A stretch of DNA of 64,000 nucleotides from Myoxocephalus aenaeus. Its lineage: Eukaryota; Chordata; Actinopteri; Perciformes; Cottidae. The stretch is from contig JBAMJR010000053.1 in assembly GCA_038501785.1 (NCBI GenBank), positions 9,669,001 through 9,733,000 of the forward strand, in the 5' to 3' direction. The position numbers were made by a program, and so were the translations under genes. The notes beneath the pieces are model-generated. The model saw nothing but the letters and a program-made list of their open reading frames with translations, ran no database searches and was not told the DNA's origin. Of this stretch, positions 44,751 through 55,246 are shown in pieces (position 1 is the first letter of the stretch; each line of letters opens with the position of its first letter).

Positions 44751-47700
44751 ATGCATACCCTTTGTGCCCGGGGTACGATGAAGCCAGAGATCACCGCCGC
44801 CGTCGGATTTCTTTCGAGATTTCTGCGGGTGAAAGGACATGTAAATGATCGACAGGTCCAGACGTTCAACCAAAGCTTACATGACATATTGTCAGGTAAG
44901 GAAACCAGAGAATCCAGCTCTTTGCACTGCACACAAACGGCACTTGGGGGAGAAAAAAAAAACACGCGGCAACCTCACACGTTTACTTTAGGTTTTGTTG
45001 TCTCGTTAAATATTTAAATTCGTCTTTTTGATCGAGGTGAGAACGGTTCAGAAGAAGCCTTTCTTTGTTCTCGCAAGTATCGCTGTCAGCGCTGCCAACG
45101 CGCACCACTGTTTGCGCACATTGAAGAGGGGAAGAAGAAAAAAAAAACAGGAGTAAACACGACGGGCGATCTTAATCTAACGATTGTCGACGATTAATTG
45201 GCCACAATCGGATTTTTTCTTCTAACAAAGATACAAAATGAGGCAGTTGGATGTGTTGCTTTGTTTTTGGAAGAAGAAAGGGGGGGTGTGGGGGGGACGC
45301 AAAGATCTTCAAACAAGGAAGTGCGCCTCGGTCGATAAAGCGCTCAGAGAACTGAGCAAAACAGCTCCAGTGAGGCTGCTCAATTACGTAATGCATTTGG
45401 ACGAAATGGGGTTGTTGATGAAAACTCGTCTTATTCCAAACTAATCTTTAGCACCGGGACGTAAACATATTATATATATATATATATATATGTTTTATTG
45501 TATGAACAATACTCCTCTCATTGAAAACATCACATTTGGCAACGTGTGTGTTTCAATGAGTGGATGACCTTGTTGATTAGATTTTTCTTTGTCATTTACA
45601 TTTGGACCGTGTGGTTTTATGTTATGTTTGACCACGTCCCCCATTCATCTAACCCATTTAGCTATTTACATTTAATAAAAAGAACATCACATTTTCTCGA
45701 TTTTTATTTAGCGGAAAATTCTGCCATAATGCCCCTTTTTTTTTTTTGTGCTGCTCGCATATCGTCTATGGTTTCCTGCTGTAAACACATTCCTGCTGTA
45801 AACACATTCCATCCAATCTGCCTCACTCCATCCACTGAGCAGATGACCTACATTTCCTCCATACGGAGCTTGTACAAAAAAACATGTCTGTCTTTGCAGA
45901 TATATATTATTTTTTTTAGGTAAATATTAGCATTTACATGACAAGAATAGAACCGGTTGCCCCAAAAACGACAGAATACCATTTAGTACTAGACACGAAA
46001 TGCAATTCATTGTAGGTGGCCTTAAAACTGCCTGTGTAAAATGGGCATATATCGTTTTTTTTTTTTTTTGGAGGGGGGATTGTTGAAGCAAATCATTGAT
46101 TTATTTCCACCCCCCAAAAAAGCAGCACCAGCACATTTGGACGACTCTGTTTGTAAACAAGACACAAGTTTGAGTCGTGTGGAGTCGGCCGACAGGTCTG
46201 TGTGGGGGAGGGGATGTTTTTCTGCTGGGAGCATATAGGAGGACATTAAAGGCACAGGCAGCGCAACAGCGAGGAAATGGAGGGGGAATCCACCGAAACC
46301 TGCCGTATATTTACTGCATAAACATTAATGACATCATAGCGATGTGACTTGTACAGTCCACCCGTCACCCGGACATGGTTTTATAGTATTTTGAAGCTGC
46401 TGTTGTTCATAAACTAGAACAAAAACATGCTCCAACACTGCCTCATTGTGTGCACGAGGCAGAAACAAGAGCGACCATGTGGTAGTGTCCTGTGACGGGC
46501 TTGCTGCTGCTAAACGAGGCCAAAGCCGGAGCTCTTTTGTGCCTAGAAACTCCACAATCGCTCACTATTGTGTCTGTGTGCTGAAAAAGCTTGGGGTCCC
46601 TAGCTCCCCTCGTTTGTGCTGAGCAAAGGGAAGACAAATTAGGCCCTTTGACCAGATTTGAGATCACGATAGTTGTGTAACAGTTAGCCGCAGAACTTCG
46701 ATTTGTCGTCTTTTTTTAATTATTTATTATTGCAACAATGTTGCAGTGAGCCAAATGAGAATTTCCCATAAGGCTTCGATTCGTCTATTTTTGTTGTTGT
46801 TGTTGCAACAATGTAGCAGTGAGCCAAACGAGAATCTCGTGCTTTTGTTCTAGTGGTCCAGGTTCAGCCAGTTAATAAACAACCCTTTGTTAAACTCTTT
46901 AGGTCAAGCGCATGCTCTGCCTTTCTTTTCCGTTACCCGTCCCCCCCCCCCCCCCCCCCCTTTCCTCCCGTGTGCCCTCGTTTTTAAGAATAGACCCTGC
47001 TGAGCTGATCTTTTTCCAGCTGCTCCAGGGTTTGAAGGGTAGCGGCCTTTGTGGCACAGTCCGAGGCTGAAAGATCATCCAGCCCCTTGTGTCAGTCCCT
47101 TCATTAGCTCAGTATACAGCCTTCTGTGATAACACACAAGGGGAGGGGGGATATTATCCCGTGGACGCATACAGGTGGCTTCCGGGGCCCCCGGCCTGAA
47201 TGCGGGCCTACTTCACTTACCATATTTTTCTTCGGACCACAATAAAGTTAGAAACAATGGGAATTCAATGTGTATGTGTGTGGGGGAGATTCCTAGGATA
47301 AAACTATCCGCGGTAGAACGTTCCCCTCGTCCGTCATAACTACTAAAATGTCTCGCGCATACCGTAAGCCGCATCACTAGTTTCACTGCACTTCGGAAGA
47401 AAAAAAAACTCCCACACAGAGGAGGAAAAAAGAAAAACAAGGTCCTTTCCCTTTAAGAGGCGTCGACACTTTTGGTGTGTTTTGTTCAGCCAGTCATAGG
47501 AGAGACCGTCACACTGACGACGGCCAGGGGAGGGATTGTGCAATTCAATGGCCCTCTTTTTGTCACGTAGGCCCGGGGTGCCACTGGCCGCCTGTTTATG
47601 GCTGCTTATCAGCACTCCAACAGGTGGTGTTTGTCTGCCCTTTCTTCTCCCGAACACAACTGTGCCCAGCACTTTAGTGTAGATAAGTACTTTCTTTATG

Positions 47701-47951
47701 GGCAATAGGCTAGACACTCTCAAAACATCCAGAAGGACAGACTGTAACATGAGGGATGCATTTATGTATTCATAACATGTAATGGATTACAGTGATTCTA
47801 ATATTCACAATATATCAAAATGGGTAGCATGTTACAGTTCATGCTTTTTGCATATTTTATTATTACAAATGTGTATTTATTTATTGGTTTATTTGGTAGG
47901 TACATGTCACTGTAAATGTGCCAGAGTTGGTCAAATCTCACTCACTCACTC

Positions 47952-48010
<59 letters not shown>

Positions 48011-48698
48011 CAAACACATATTGTTCATAAACCTTTCAAAGACCCTTACGATGTTCCCATCTTAAACAGTTTATTAAATTAACCTTTTGGAAAGCCTCGG
48101 TTCACAGCCACAATTGACGTCTGCATTTAACAACACATTCTTCTTTCCCATTTGGCCCCATCTTTTTATTGGCGCACATGACCTGATTTTTTTTTTTTTT
48201 AACACACTTTACATGTTATTACAAGCAGCCTGGTGTTAATCACCCCAAAGCTTAACTTTCTCTCCCTCCCCTTTTCTCTCCCCTGTCTCTGCAGAGCAAT
48301 ACAAGCACCACTGGTTCCCAGACAGGCCCTGCAAGGGTTCAGGTTACAGATGCATCCGCATCAACCACAAGATGGACCCACTGGTGGGACAGGCGGGCCA
48401 GCGCATCGGCCTGACCATCCAGCAACTCTACCAGCTGCTGCCCAGTGAGCTCACGCTCTGGGTGGACCCCTTCGAGGTGTCATACCGCATCGGCGAGGAC
48501 GGCTCCATCTGCGTCCTGTACGAGTCGCAGCCCTGTCCCGTAGGAATGCCGGTGATGTCCAGCGCCAGCTCCTCCTCAGGAACTGGTGGGTCGGGGGGCT
48601 CCATGGTGGACAGTCACATCAGCTGCAAGGAGGAACTGATGGTGATGGGCAGAAGCAGTCCCTCCAAATCCTACAACATGATGACTGTGTCCAGTTAA
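44751..48698 (+). CDS. btg1: BTG1 anti-proliferation factor (two coding exons)
   Basis: The CDS joins 44751-44895 to 48295-48698 and encodes 182 residues. The donor is CAG|GTAAGG and the acceptor follows a long pyrimidine tract ending in CTGCAG. The junction splits a Glu codon (residue 49), as in a phase-1 BTG intron. Box A is at about residues 51-72 (YKHHWFP, GYRCIRIN) and box B at about 98-120 (LPSELTLWVDP, SYRIGEDGSI). An LxxLL motif (LYQLL) is at 93-97, and a C-terminal box with CKEEL and RSSPSK is at 159-174. In this family the APRO domain binds the CNOT7/CNOT8 deadenylases and box C contacts PRMT1, which promotes mRNA deadenylation and restrains proliferation in nucleus and cytoplasm. 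MVDSHISCKEEL and YNMMTVS favour BTG1 over BTG2. Human BTG1, as I recall it, has 171 residues; the extra length here is mainly a Ser/Gly stretch at 137-151. Met1 sits where human Met1 does; Met10 has a better Kozak context and is an alternative start. Confidence 0.93.
45471..45491. repeat. (TA)n tract in btg1 intron 1
   Basis: About ten TA repeats. Confidence 0.95.
46696..46838. repeat. Diverged tandem duplication, about 78-bp period, in btg1 intron
   Basis: Unit 1 (46696-46765) and unit 2 (46774-46838) share CTTCGATT, a T-rich stretch, TTGCAACAATGT, then GCAGTGAGCCAAA and GAGAAT. They differ by scattered substitutions and by the length of the T-rich stretch. Confidence 0.85.
46941..46960. 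repeat. Poly-C run (20 C)
   Basis: Twenty consecutive C in btg1 intron 1, so the sense intron RNA is C-rich and the opposite DNA strand is a 20-G run. Confidence 0.97.
46985..47130. promoter_or_regulatory. Candidate intronic regulatory element of btg1
   Basis: Balanced unique sequence within intron 1: CAGCTGCTCCAGGGTTTGAA, CGGCCTTTGTGGCACAGTCC, then CTTCATTAGCTCAG. The neighbouring intron is low-complexity by contrast. Confidence 0.25.
47959..48008. repeat. (TA)n microsatellite in btg1 intron 1
   Basis: About 25 TA repeats, roughly 290 bp before the exon 2 acceptor. Confidence 0.97.
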
Positions 48699-51600
48699 AG
48701 AGGCACACCGTCACCCCGGCCTACTTTTGTTCTGGGTCACGTCGTGGCTGGTCCGATCAGTGAGCCTTTTTGAAGCTAAGAATATGAAATGAAATAGTGA
48801 AAGAAGAAGAAAAAGAAAGAGAAGAAAAAAACAAACAGGATGTGGCCTATCGTCCAGGTGATGGAAACCTTGTAGGTTTGATATTTTTTACCCTCTCCCC
48901 CCATTATCATCTGTTCTTTTGTCATTGGATCAGCTGGGCACTTTTTTTTAGGAGAGGCTTTGTGGAAATTGAACTGTTGGGGCAGCTAAACAACCAACCA
49001 ACCAGGAACCCCCACGGCGATGGGCTCCACCTACCTACCCCCCCTCGACTGTAAACAACATGGTGATCAGCTCCATCTCTGAAGGGGCTGTCATTGACTT
49101 TGCACTTTCTTTACTTGTGGTTACTATGGGTACATGTTCAACACACCACCGCAAAAAACCAAAACCTAAATTGTAAGGATGTTTCCTTTTTTGTTTTATA
49201 TATCAGGAACAACATGAATTTAAAAATCCTGAGGTTTTTTTCAATTTGCTCTTTTTAAAGTTGTTTTGTTTCCTGGGCGGGGAGGAAGTTGAGGTTTAGA
49301 CTGAAGCCTTTCATAATCCAAGCTCAAGGTAAAGAAACACCCAATGAGAGCATCTCTATTTTCTATAAGACCCCCCTTTTTGGACCACAGGGAATTAGTT
49401 TTCTTTATCTTGTAGCTGGGGAAAAAAAGGCTTTCGTCTTAACTTTGCCTCCCCCCCCCCTCCCCTACCAATAACACAGAGCCTCAGAAGACCTTCATCT
49501 CTATGAAAGTGGAATGTGTTGTGACACCTGCTACCTGTGGATACCAGTGTGTCCTGTTGCACTGTCGCCCTCCCATCACCCACGTATGTGTAGCTTTCCG
49601 GGGGAGGGCAGGGGATCCGTCACCTGTCCCCCTCCCCCTAGTTAACGAATGTTGTTGAAAATCACAATCAAGTTCCTGTGTTGTTAATATTGCCCCCTGT
49701 CCTCCAACCACTTTGTCATCTCCCGCATCGCCAATACTCAAAGTGTAGCAAAAGGGGGGGCCCATTTTACCCAAATCTTGGGCTCGTGGCCCTGTTAGAA
49801 TTGACGTTGAATGCACTTTGACGTTAGATTGTGTGGGATGTGTACTTTGTAGAGAAAATCGCCTGCATTCCATCCATTCGAATGTCATCTTTTCACGCCG
49901 TTTTTATTGCCCCTCCCACTTTTAGCCGTTTGTTCATACTGTAGCTAATGTCTATTAAATCGGGAGTGTGCAACTCTGGATTTTTTTTTTATGACACTGT
50001 ATTTGTGAACATTTCAGAGCCGTTGATTTGGAGAGTATTTGAGGTGGTATGTTTAGAAACATTCTGTCATCCGTTCATATGGCACTGCTCGCTCTGGCAG
50101 GGTGCAGAGCTAAGCCGTTTCTCCCCCTCCCACTCCTCAGACACACAGATGGTGATTTGTGTTGCGGATAGAAAAGAGAGGGGGAAAAAAGTTAGTCGGA
50201 AAGGTCTGGACTAAGTGATGACTGTGTGAGACTTTGGCCAAAGGGAGGTCTGGAGCGCCGACTGTTATAAGATTAATTTGAACTCTACATTTAAAAAAAA
50301 ACACCGGACCTCGTCGGCCTCCTATTTTCATTTACAGAAACATTAATTTCCATGGTCTTGTAAAAAGGAGATCCTTATGTGTGCATTGGAGGTGATTTGC
50401 CTTACGAAGACCTCATTGTCATGAATTATGAGCCATTCGTGATTTTCTTTTTGTTACTATCAGGCATATGTGAGCCAGCCTGTTTCATGCGCTGCCCGGA
50501 CCCTCACGGGAGGTGTCCATATTCCAGCCTGGCAGCATCAAATCCCCCCCCTCCTCCACTCCTCCTGGTGTGTGGGGGTCAGAGTGCCTCAAGTGCCACA
50601 TATCACCCCTCAGCTCAGACCTCCTGTTCAGGCAAAAGCTAGCAAGCCTGCATGCTGCTAGCTGACCCCCTGTGGACGCAGGTAGACTTAATGTGACACA
50701 TATCGTCATCCATCACTGTGGGGAGCTGGGTAAGGAAGGTGGGGATGGGGAACTGGTGTGAGGGAGAGAGAGGTGGGGGGCCAGGGCCGGACTCTTTTCG
50801 TCCAGGGCAGCTAAAATCCCTCCAGCCCCCTCCCTTCTTCTTGACTTATTCAACATCCCCCACCAAGCCCTCGACCCTCCCTCAGCAGTGATGGGTAGAA
50901 AACAAAAAAACCAGCACACGCTGCTTGGCGTGCTCAAGCTGCACTAGGGGTGGGGGGGGGGCTAGTGAGATATGAGGAAACATGGATCAAAGATGAAGAA
51001 TGAGGGTACTAGGCCGTTTTCTGTTTTCATCTCACTGGATTGCGCTGCACTCGATTACTGAGTCTGAGTAGCAACTTTGTTTACATGCATATGAAAGGGT
51101 GTGATGGCTGTCTGACGTACCCCCACTACACTCCTGGTTGTGGGGCTGAGTGGTGAACCGTGGGCTGGAGCAGATGCTGGAGGCGGGGGCGGCTTCGGGT
51201 GCCGCCCGGGTCTTAGCCACTGGCCAAATCTGTCACAGCAGGCCGGTTCACCGCTCATCACTAGACCTGTGGGTGTTTAAGCTCCCCCTAAGCCTGAGAG
51301 GATCATGGGTAATGGAGCTATAGCCTTTGACGCACTGCAACCTAACCCCGCTTCCCCCCCCTGCTCACTGTTGACGCTCCCTTCAGCAATCTGTGAAAAG
51401 CAGCGTTTCCATGTTGGCCAGATGGAGAGGAGCTCGCTGGGACGGCATCCCAGGGCTTTGGTTTCCGTGGTGGGACCCCAGTTTTAAAATCACACTGCTC
51501 CATTTAAAGCTTTTATGTCATGTGACGAGATGTTTTGAGATTGGTCTATGTTTCGGGCGTGAGGTGATCGTCCCACCTCACTTTTCTCTAGATGTATTTT

Positions 51601-52722
51601 ATGGTCACACTGGTAGATTTTCTCATCTTTCCACTCTGCCATCCCCCATTTTTCTCCTCTTCATCCTCTTTTTTTAAAGAGGATTTTTAGTCTAATCTAA
51701 CCTACTTTTAACAGACCTTGTCGTTTATTTTTTTTAGCTACAAAGAAATCAAAAAAATGTCACCAAAATCCCCTTTTGACACCTTCTCAACTGTACTACC
51801 ACCACCGGAAATGGTTTAAGTCCTCAGTAATATTGATTATTTAAATGGCATCCATTCAGCTTGTGCGCACATAGGTTACATTGTCGTGAGAGTGCTTTGA
51901 GTAGTCGGAGGTAAAATAGCACATAAAATGCACTAAATATGTCAAGTTGAAGTTGTGTGACATTTTTTTGAGACGCGAGGAGTCTCTCCTGGAATGTATT
52001 GCCAAACTCAGGCCTCGGACATTCAATAAATACCCTTGTGGAGAAGTTGTGCATGTTAAGACATGAAACCGAAGGGAACAGCAGTTTCGTTGTTGTCATC
52101 GTCAAAATTGTCATTGATTAGTTGAATTATTGCCACTTTCACATTTGAGGTGTTTTACATATTGTAGAATGTATTGTAACTGTACTGCATATGGTAGAGT
52201 ACATACATTTACACATGGGAAGTGCCAATAATTGCTATACTTAGGTGTTTTTAGATTTATTCCTTTTTGTATTTCATCTTTTAACATGGATAACGCTTTT
52301 CGTAAGTGAAGCCATTTGTGATGGGAGTGTTGGCAAGGACCAAAGTTGTTTTGGTAAAAAAAATAAAAAAAATATTAGTTTCCATGATCTGTAAGTGTAG
52401 ACGTATCCTTTGTTTTTTTTCTCGTTTTTTTTTCTTCTTTATTTTCTTTTCAGTTTGTTCCTCTTTTTTTTCTATTTACGTACAAAACCAGAAAATAGAC
52501 AAAAAAATCTGAGCTTACCCAAGAAGAAAAGCTGTCTATCTTGTGATCTCATGTCAGTACATCTTTATCGTGTTCAGTTTATTTTCCTTGGGTATGTTGT
52601 GATGAACTGCTGTAAATTTGTACAGTTCATGTAAATTGATTGTGCGGAAGTTGTACAGATTTCTATATTTTGGAAGAAAAGTTTTTTTTCTCTGTAATAA
52701 AAGATTTCCTATCTTGGCATCA
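48699..52722 (+). other. btg1 3' untranslated region
   Basis: The sequence after the TAA at 48696-48698 has no convincing frame for about 4 kb and ends near a canonical AATAAA at 52696-52701, so the distal 3' end would be about 52712-52730. Earlier signals could give shorter transcripts: ATTAAA near 49954 and AATAAA at 52025-52030. Two GCACTTT heptamers (49102-49108 and 49813-49819) match the target of the miR-17-family seed. The last 150 nt or so (about 52570-52720) looks like a conserved BTG1 3'-terminal segment. The UTR extent is inferred from signals, not from transcripts. Confidence 0.65.
52696..52701 (+). terminator. Poly(A) signal AATAAA, distal btg1 site
   Basis: A canonical hexamer in the context TGTAATAAAAGATTTCC is followed by T-rich and GT-containing sequence. 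It is the best candidate for the distal btg1 3' end. Confidence 0.65.
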
Positions 52723-52730
52723 TATCCCCT

Positions 52731-54833
52731 GTGAGCTGTCATTATTATTTACTCGGTACATATACATAATGACTTTACAATTTCGTAATCCAAAGCACAC
52801 ATAAACCTTTTAAATTCAATGGCAGAGACTTTTATTTAGCATTTTGTGCATATTATTTATACAGCAAGAGTTACGCAAGCCTTCACCCTTGTGTTGTGGC
52901 CCCACTGGGGCCCAGATTGGAATTGGATCAAGTCAGTAGTTTTGACAAACATCCGTCCCTCTCTTTGGAATCTATAAGCACATTATCCTACTACAGAGCT
53001 GCTCTGTTGCTAAATTTGATTTATATAAAAAAATGTAATAAAAAAACAAAAACAGGAATGAGGCTATAATGGTGTGTGTCAGAGCAAACTGAAACCAGTC
53101 TGCCTCACTGATGCGCTGGGTGACTGTCAGTAATGTTGATGTAGCTCCATATTTTCGGAGTAACTGGAACATTTCATAAGCCCTTTGCTGTGTCCCCTTT
53201 TTAAAAGGGCGGGTGCCTGCCCTGATCAGCAAATCCAATCACGTCACGTCTAAATGCACATGATGTTTTTCGGACACTTGGACTGTAACTCAGCGCTCCG
53301 TTCTCTTTCCAAATGGAACTGCCAGCGCTTCCACCTCTTAAATGATGGGATGCGACAGATGGGCGCGCGAGCGAGGATTCTCTCAAAATCTCAGGAAAAA
53401 AAAAAACTGCTAACTCTGCCATTGCACAGATATGCACCATAACGCTGCACCCCCGAACCAGCTGACTCTGCAAAAAACCCAGAGTTTGGATTAAGACTGC
53501 AATCTTTCGCAGTCCTCTCAATCCCCCAGGTTGCTTAGCAGCAGACGGAAAAAGAAAAACATTTGGCTCATTTTGACACGCAGACAAAGGATGGAACGAG
53601 AAGAGCTGGTTTAGGAGCAGCCGGGGGCGGAGGGGAGGGGGGGCTGGGGTTGTGTTCTCCAAACACTGGCAAGCACAGGGCCTTAACAGCTGGGGAGTGT
53701 GGGTATTGTAGTTTTAAATTATTGAAATCTGTCGGCGTGAAACACAACGAGCGAGTATTCATATTTAGGCTTTTCTTTGGTGCATATTCTCTGTGCTGCT
53801 TACTGCTAAACGTCCCTGTTCCGTCTCCGTGGAAGCAGGTCATAGATTCCCAGGGTGTGCCCGCCAGTGTGGTTTCTTTGCAGAAAAATATCATCTCGTG
53901 GGGTAAGTGAATGAAGAACAATCCAACAATAACACGAAGCACAAGTGATCCAGATTTAACGGGGTATTTGCAATCCTCCCCGGGCACGGTTTTACAATGA
54001 CTCATTTTGAGCGAGATGTTTTGAGCCGTTATTCATCTCAGCAAAAAAAATGAACCGTTGATTGGATGAGCTCGTGTAGAAACGCACTATCATTTTGACA
54101 TGATTAATATTTGATAGCTGTTGGAACACGCAGGATGATTTCTTCACATTAACATTCCCATAAATGTTGTCTTTGAAGGGTCAATTTATACTTCCGTTGA
54201 CTTACATTTCCTTGAGGCAACTTCACCACAAGTCTTATGTAAATTAAGAGATATAAGACATCAGCATAAATCTATTTTTACTATACTAATGAAATCGCTA
54301 CTAATTTTATTCAAATTATATTGCAGCATATGTCATCAAATTGCATTGGAGTTTCAGCTTGGCACTGATGAAACAGCAGTGTAATATGTTCTGCCCTCCT
54401 CTCCCACTCACATAGCAACAGAGGTCACCCTGTAGAGATGGTTTGATTAGCTAGAAAGTTCTGGAAGGAATTGAGAATATTGGGAAATCATTTCTAGTCT
54501 GATGCTATGATACAGTAATGACATGTAATGACTTAGTCCAGCCACTTGTGTAAAGTTATTGACCTTTACATTTACTGAATTTCCCCTTAATCATTTAATA
54601 TTGAAATATTAAAGCACGCACATGTCAGCTGACTTCGTACTGTACCGAAGTTCTGCCCTCTGAGTCTGTGACCACATTTATGTACGCTGAGTCTGAAAGT
54701 GTGTATATGTTGCTTTCTGAGAACAAAGGCCTGGTGAAAGACAGTGTGAGCTTGGTGTGTTTGCTAACAGGGGGTGGCAGACATCTGGGACCCGCTTCAT
54801 TGCCAGCAAGATGACAGGGTAGCCCTCCTGCAG

Positions 54834-54836
<3 letters not shown>
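52731..54836. other. Intergenic downstream of btg1
   Basis: No exon or repeat family is recognised. A GC-richer patch at about 53200-53900 has overlapping frames on both strands but no domain. Confidence 0.5.

Positions 54837-54868
<32 letters not shown>
54837..54868. repeat. (GT)n microsatellite
   Basis: A pure GT tract of about 15 repeats. Confidence 0.97.
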
Positions 54869-54869
<1 letters not shown>

Positions 54870-55185
54870 GATGCTCCTCTGCTTAGACAAAAGCTACGCT
54901 GCAGCTGCATTAGTCACAAAGCCCCTTTGCGGATGTGCCTCACTTCTCAATGTCAGGTGTAGGGATGAAGAGGGTTTCCAGGCATTCATCGCCACAAAGA
55001 AAACGTGTTTGATTTAGCAACAGAAATCTATCTCACCCTGCAAGTATCTGGAACAAACTCTTATGAAATGTGTGTCCGCATGGCCAAATGTGTCTTGATC
55101 TGTTCAACTGAAAACCACAGCTGTGCGGTACTCCACTGGGTTTTTCCACTGGGTTTCCTCTTTGTTAGTATCCTTGATGTGTGTA

Positions 55186-55187
<2 letters not shown>

Positions 55188-55245
<58 letters not shown>
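55188..55245. repeat. (GT)n microsatellite
   Basis: A pure GT tract of about 29 repeats. Confidence 0.98.

Positions 55246-55246
<1 letters not shown>

Larger units (their letters stand above)
44160..45130. promoter_or_regulatory. CpG-rich promoter region (probable CpG island)
   Basis: CpG dinucleotides are visibly dense from about 44160, through the TATA box, leader and exon 1, into the start of intron 1. The AT-rich flanks are CpG-poor. This is typical of promoters of broadly expressed vertebrate genes. The edges are judged by eye, without a computed observed/expected ratio. Confidence 0.6.
44896..48294 (+). other. btg1 intron 1
   Basis: This 3399-nt GT-AG intron starts GTAAGG and ends in a C/T-rich tract followed by TGCAG. 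It contains two (TA)n microsatellites (45471-45491 and 47959-48008), a 17-bp tandem duplication at 45774-45807, a diverged duplication of about 78 bp at 46696-46838, and a run of 20 C at 46941-46960. Two blocks of balanced, non-repetitive sequence (about 46985-47130 and 47565-47650) could be intronic regulatory elements. I see no coding exon or RNA gene inside it. Confidence 0.85.

Noticed and set aside
44255..44848. 197-codon open frame over the btg1 promoter and leader
   Set aside because: Its first third lies upstream of the TATA box, it is in a different frame from btg1, and its composition simply reflects the CpG-rich region.
44739..45017. Extended exon 1 frame starting at TTG and reading into the intron
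   Set aside because: The family N-terminus matches ATG 44751, and the frame past 44895 crosses a clear GTAAGG donor; exon 2 at 48295 restores the BTG domain.
44751..48698. Assignment as BTG2, BTG3 or TOB
   Set aside because: The MVDSHISCKEEL and YNMMTVS C-terminus and the protein length fit BTG1. TOB proteins are much longer and BTG2 has a shorter tail.
53201..54005. 153- and 145-codon minus-strand frames downstream of btg1
   Set aside because: Low-complexity proline/serine content, no domain, no polyadenylation or promoter context.
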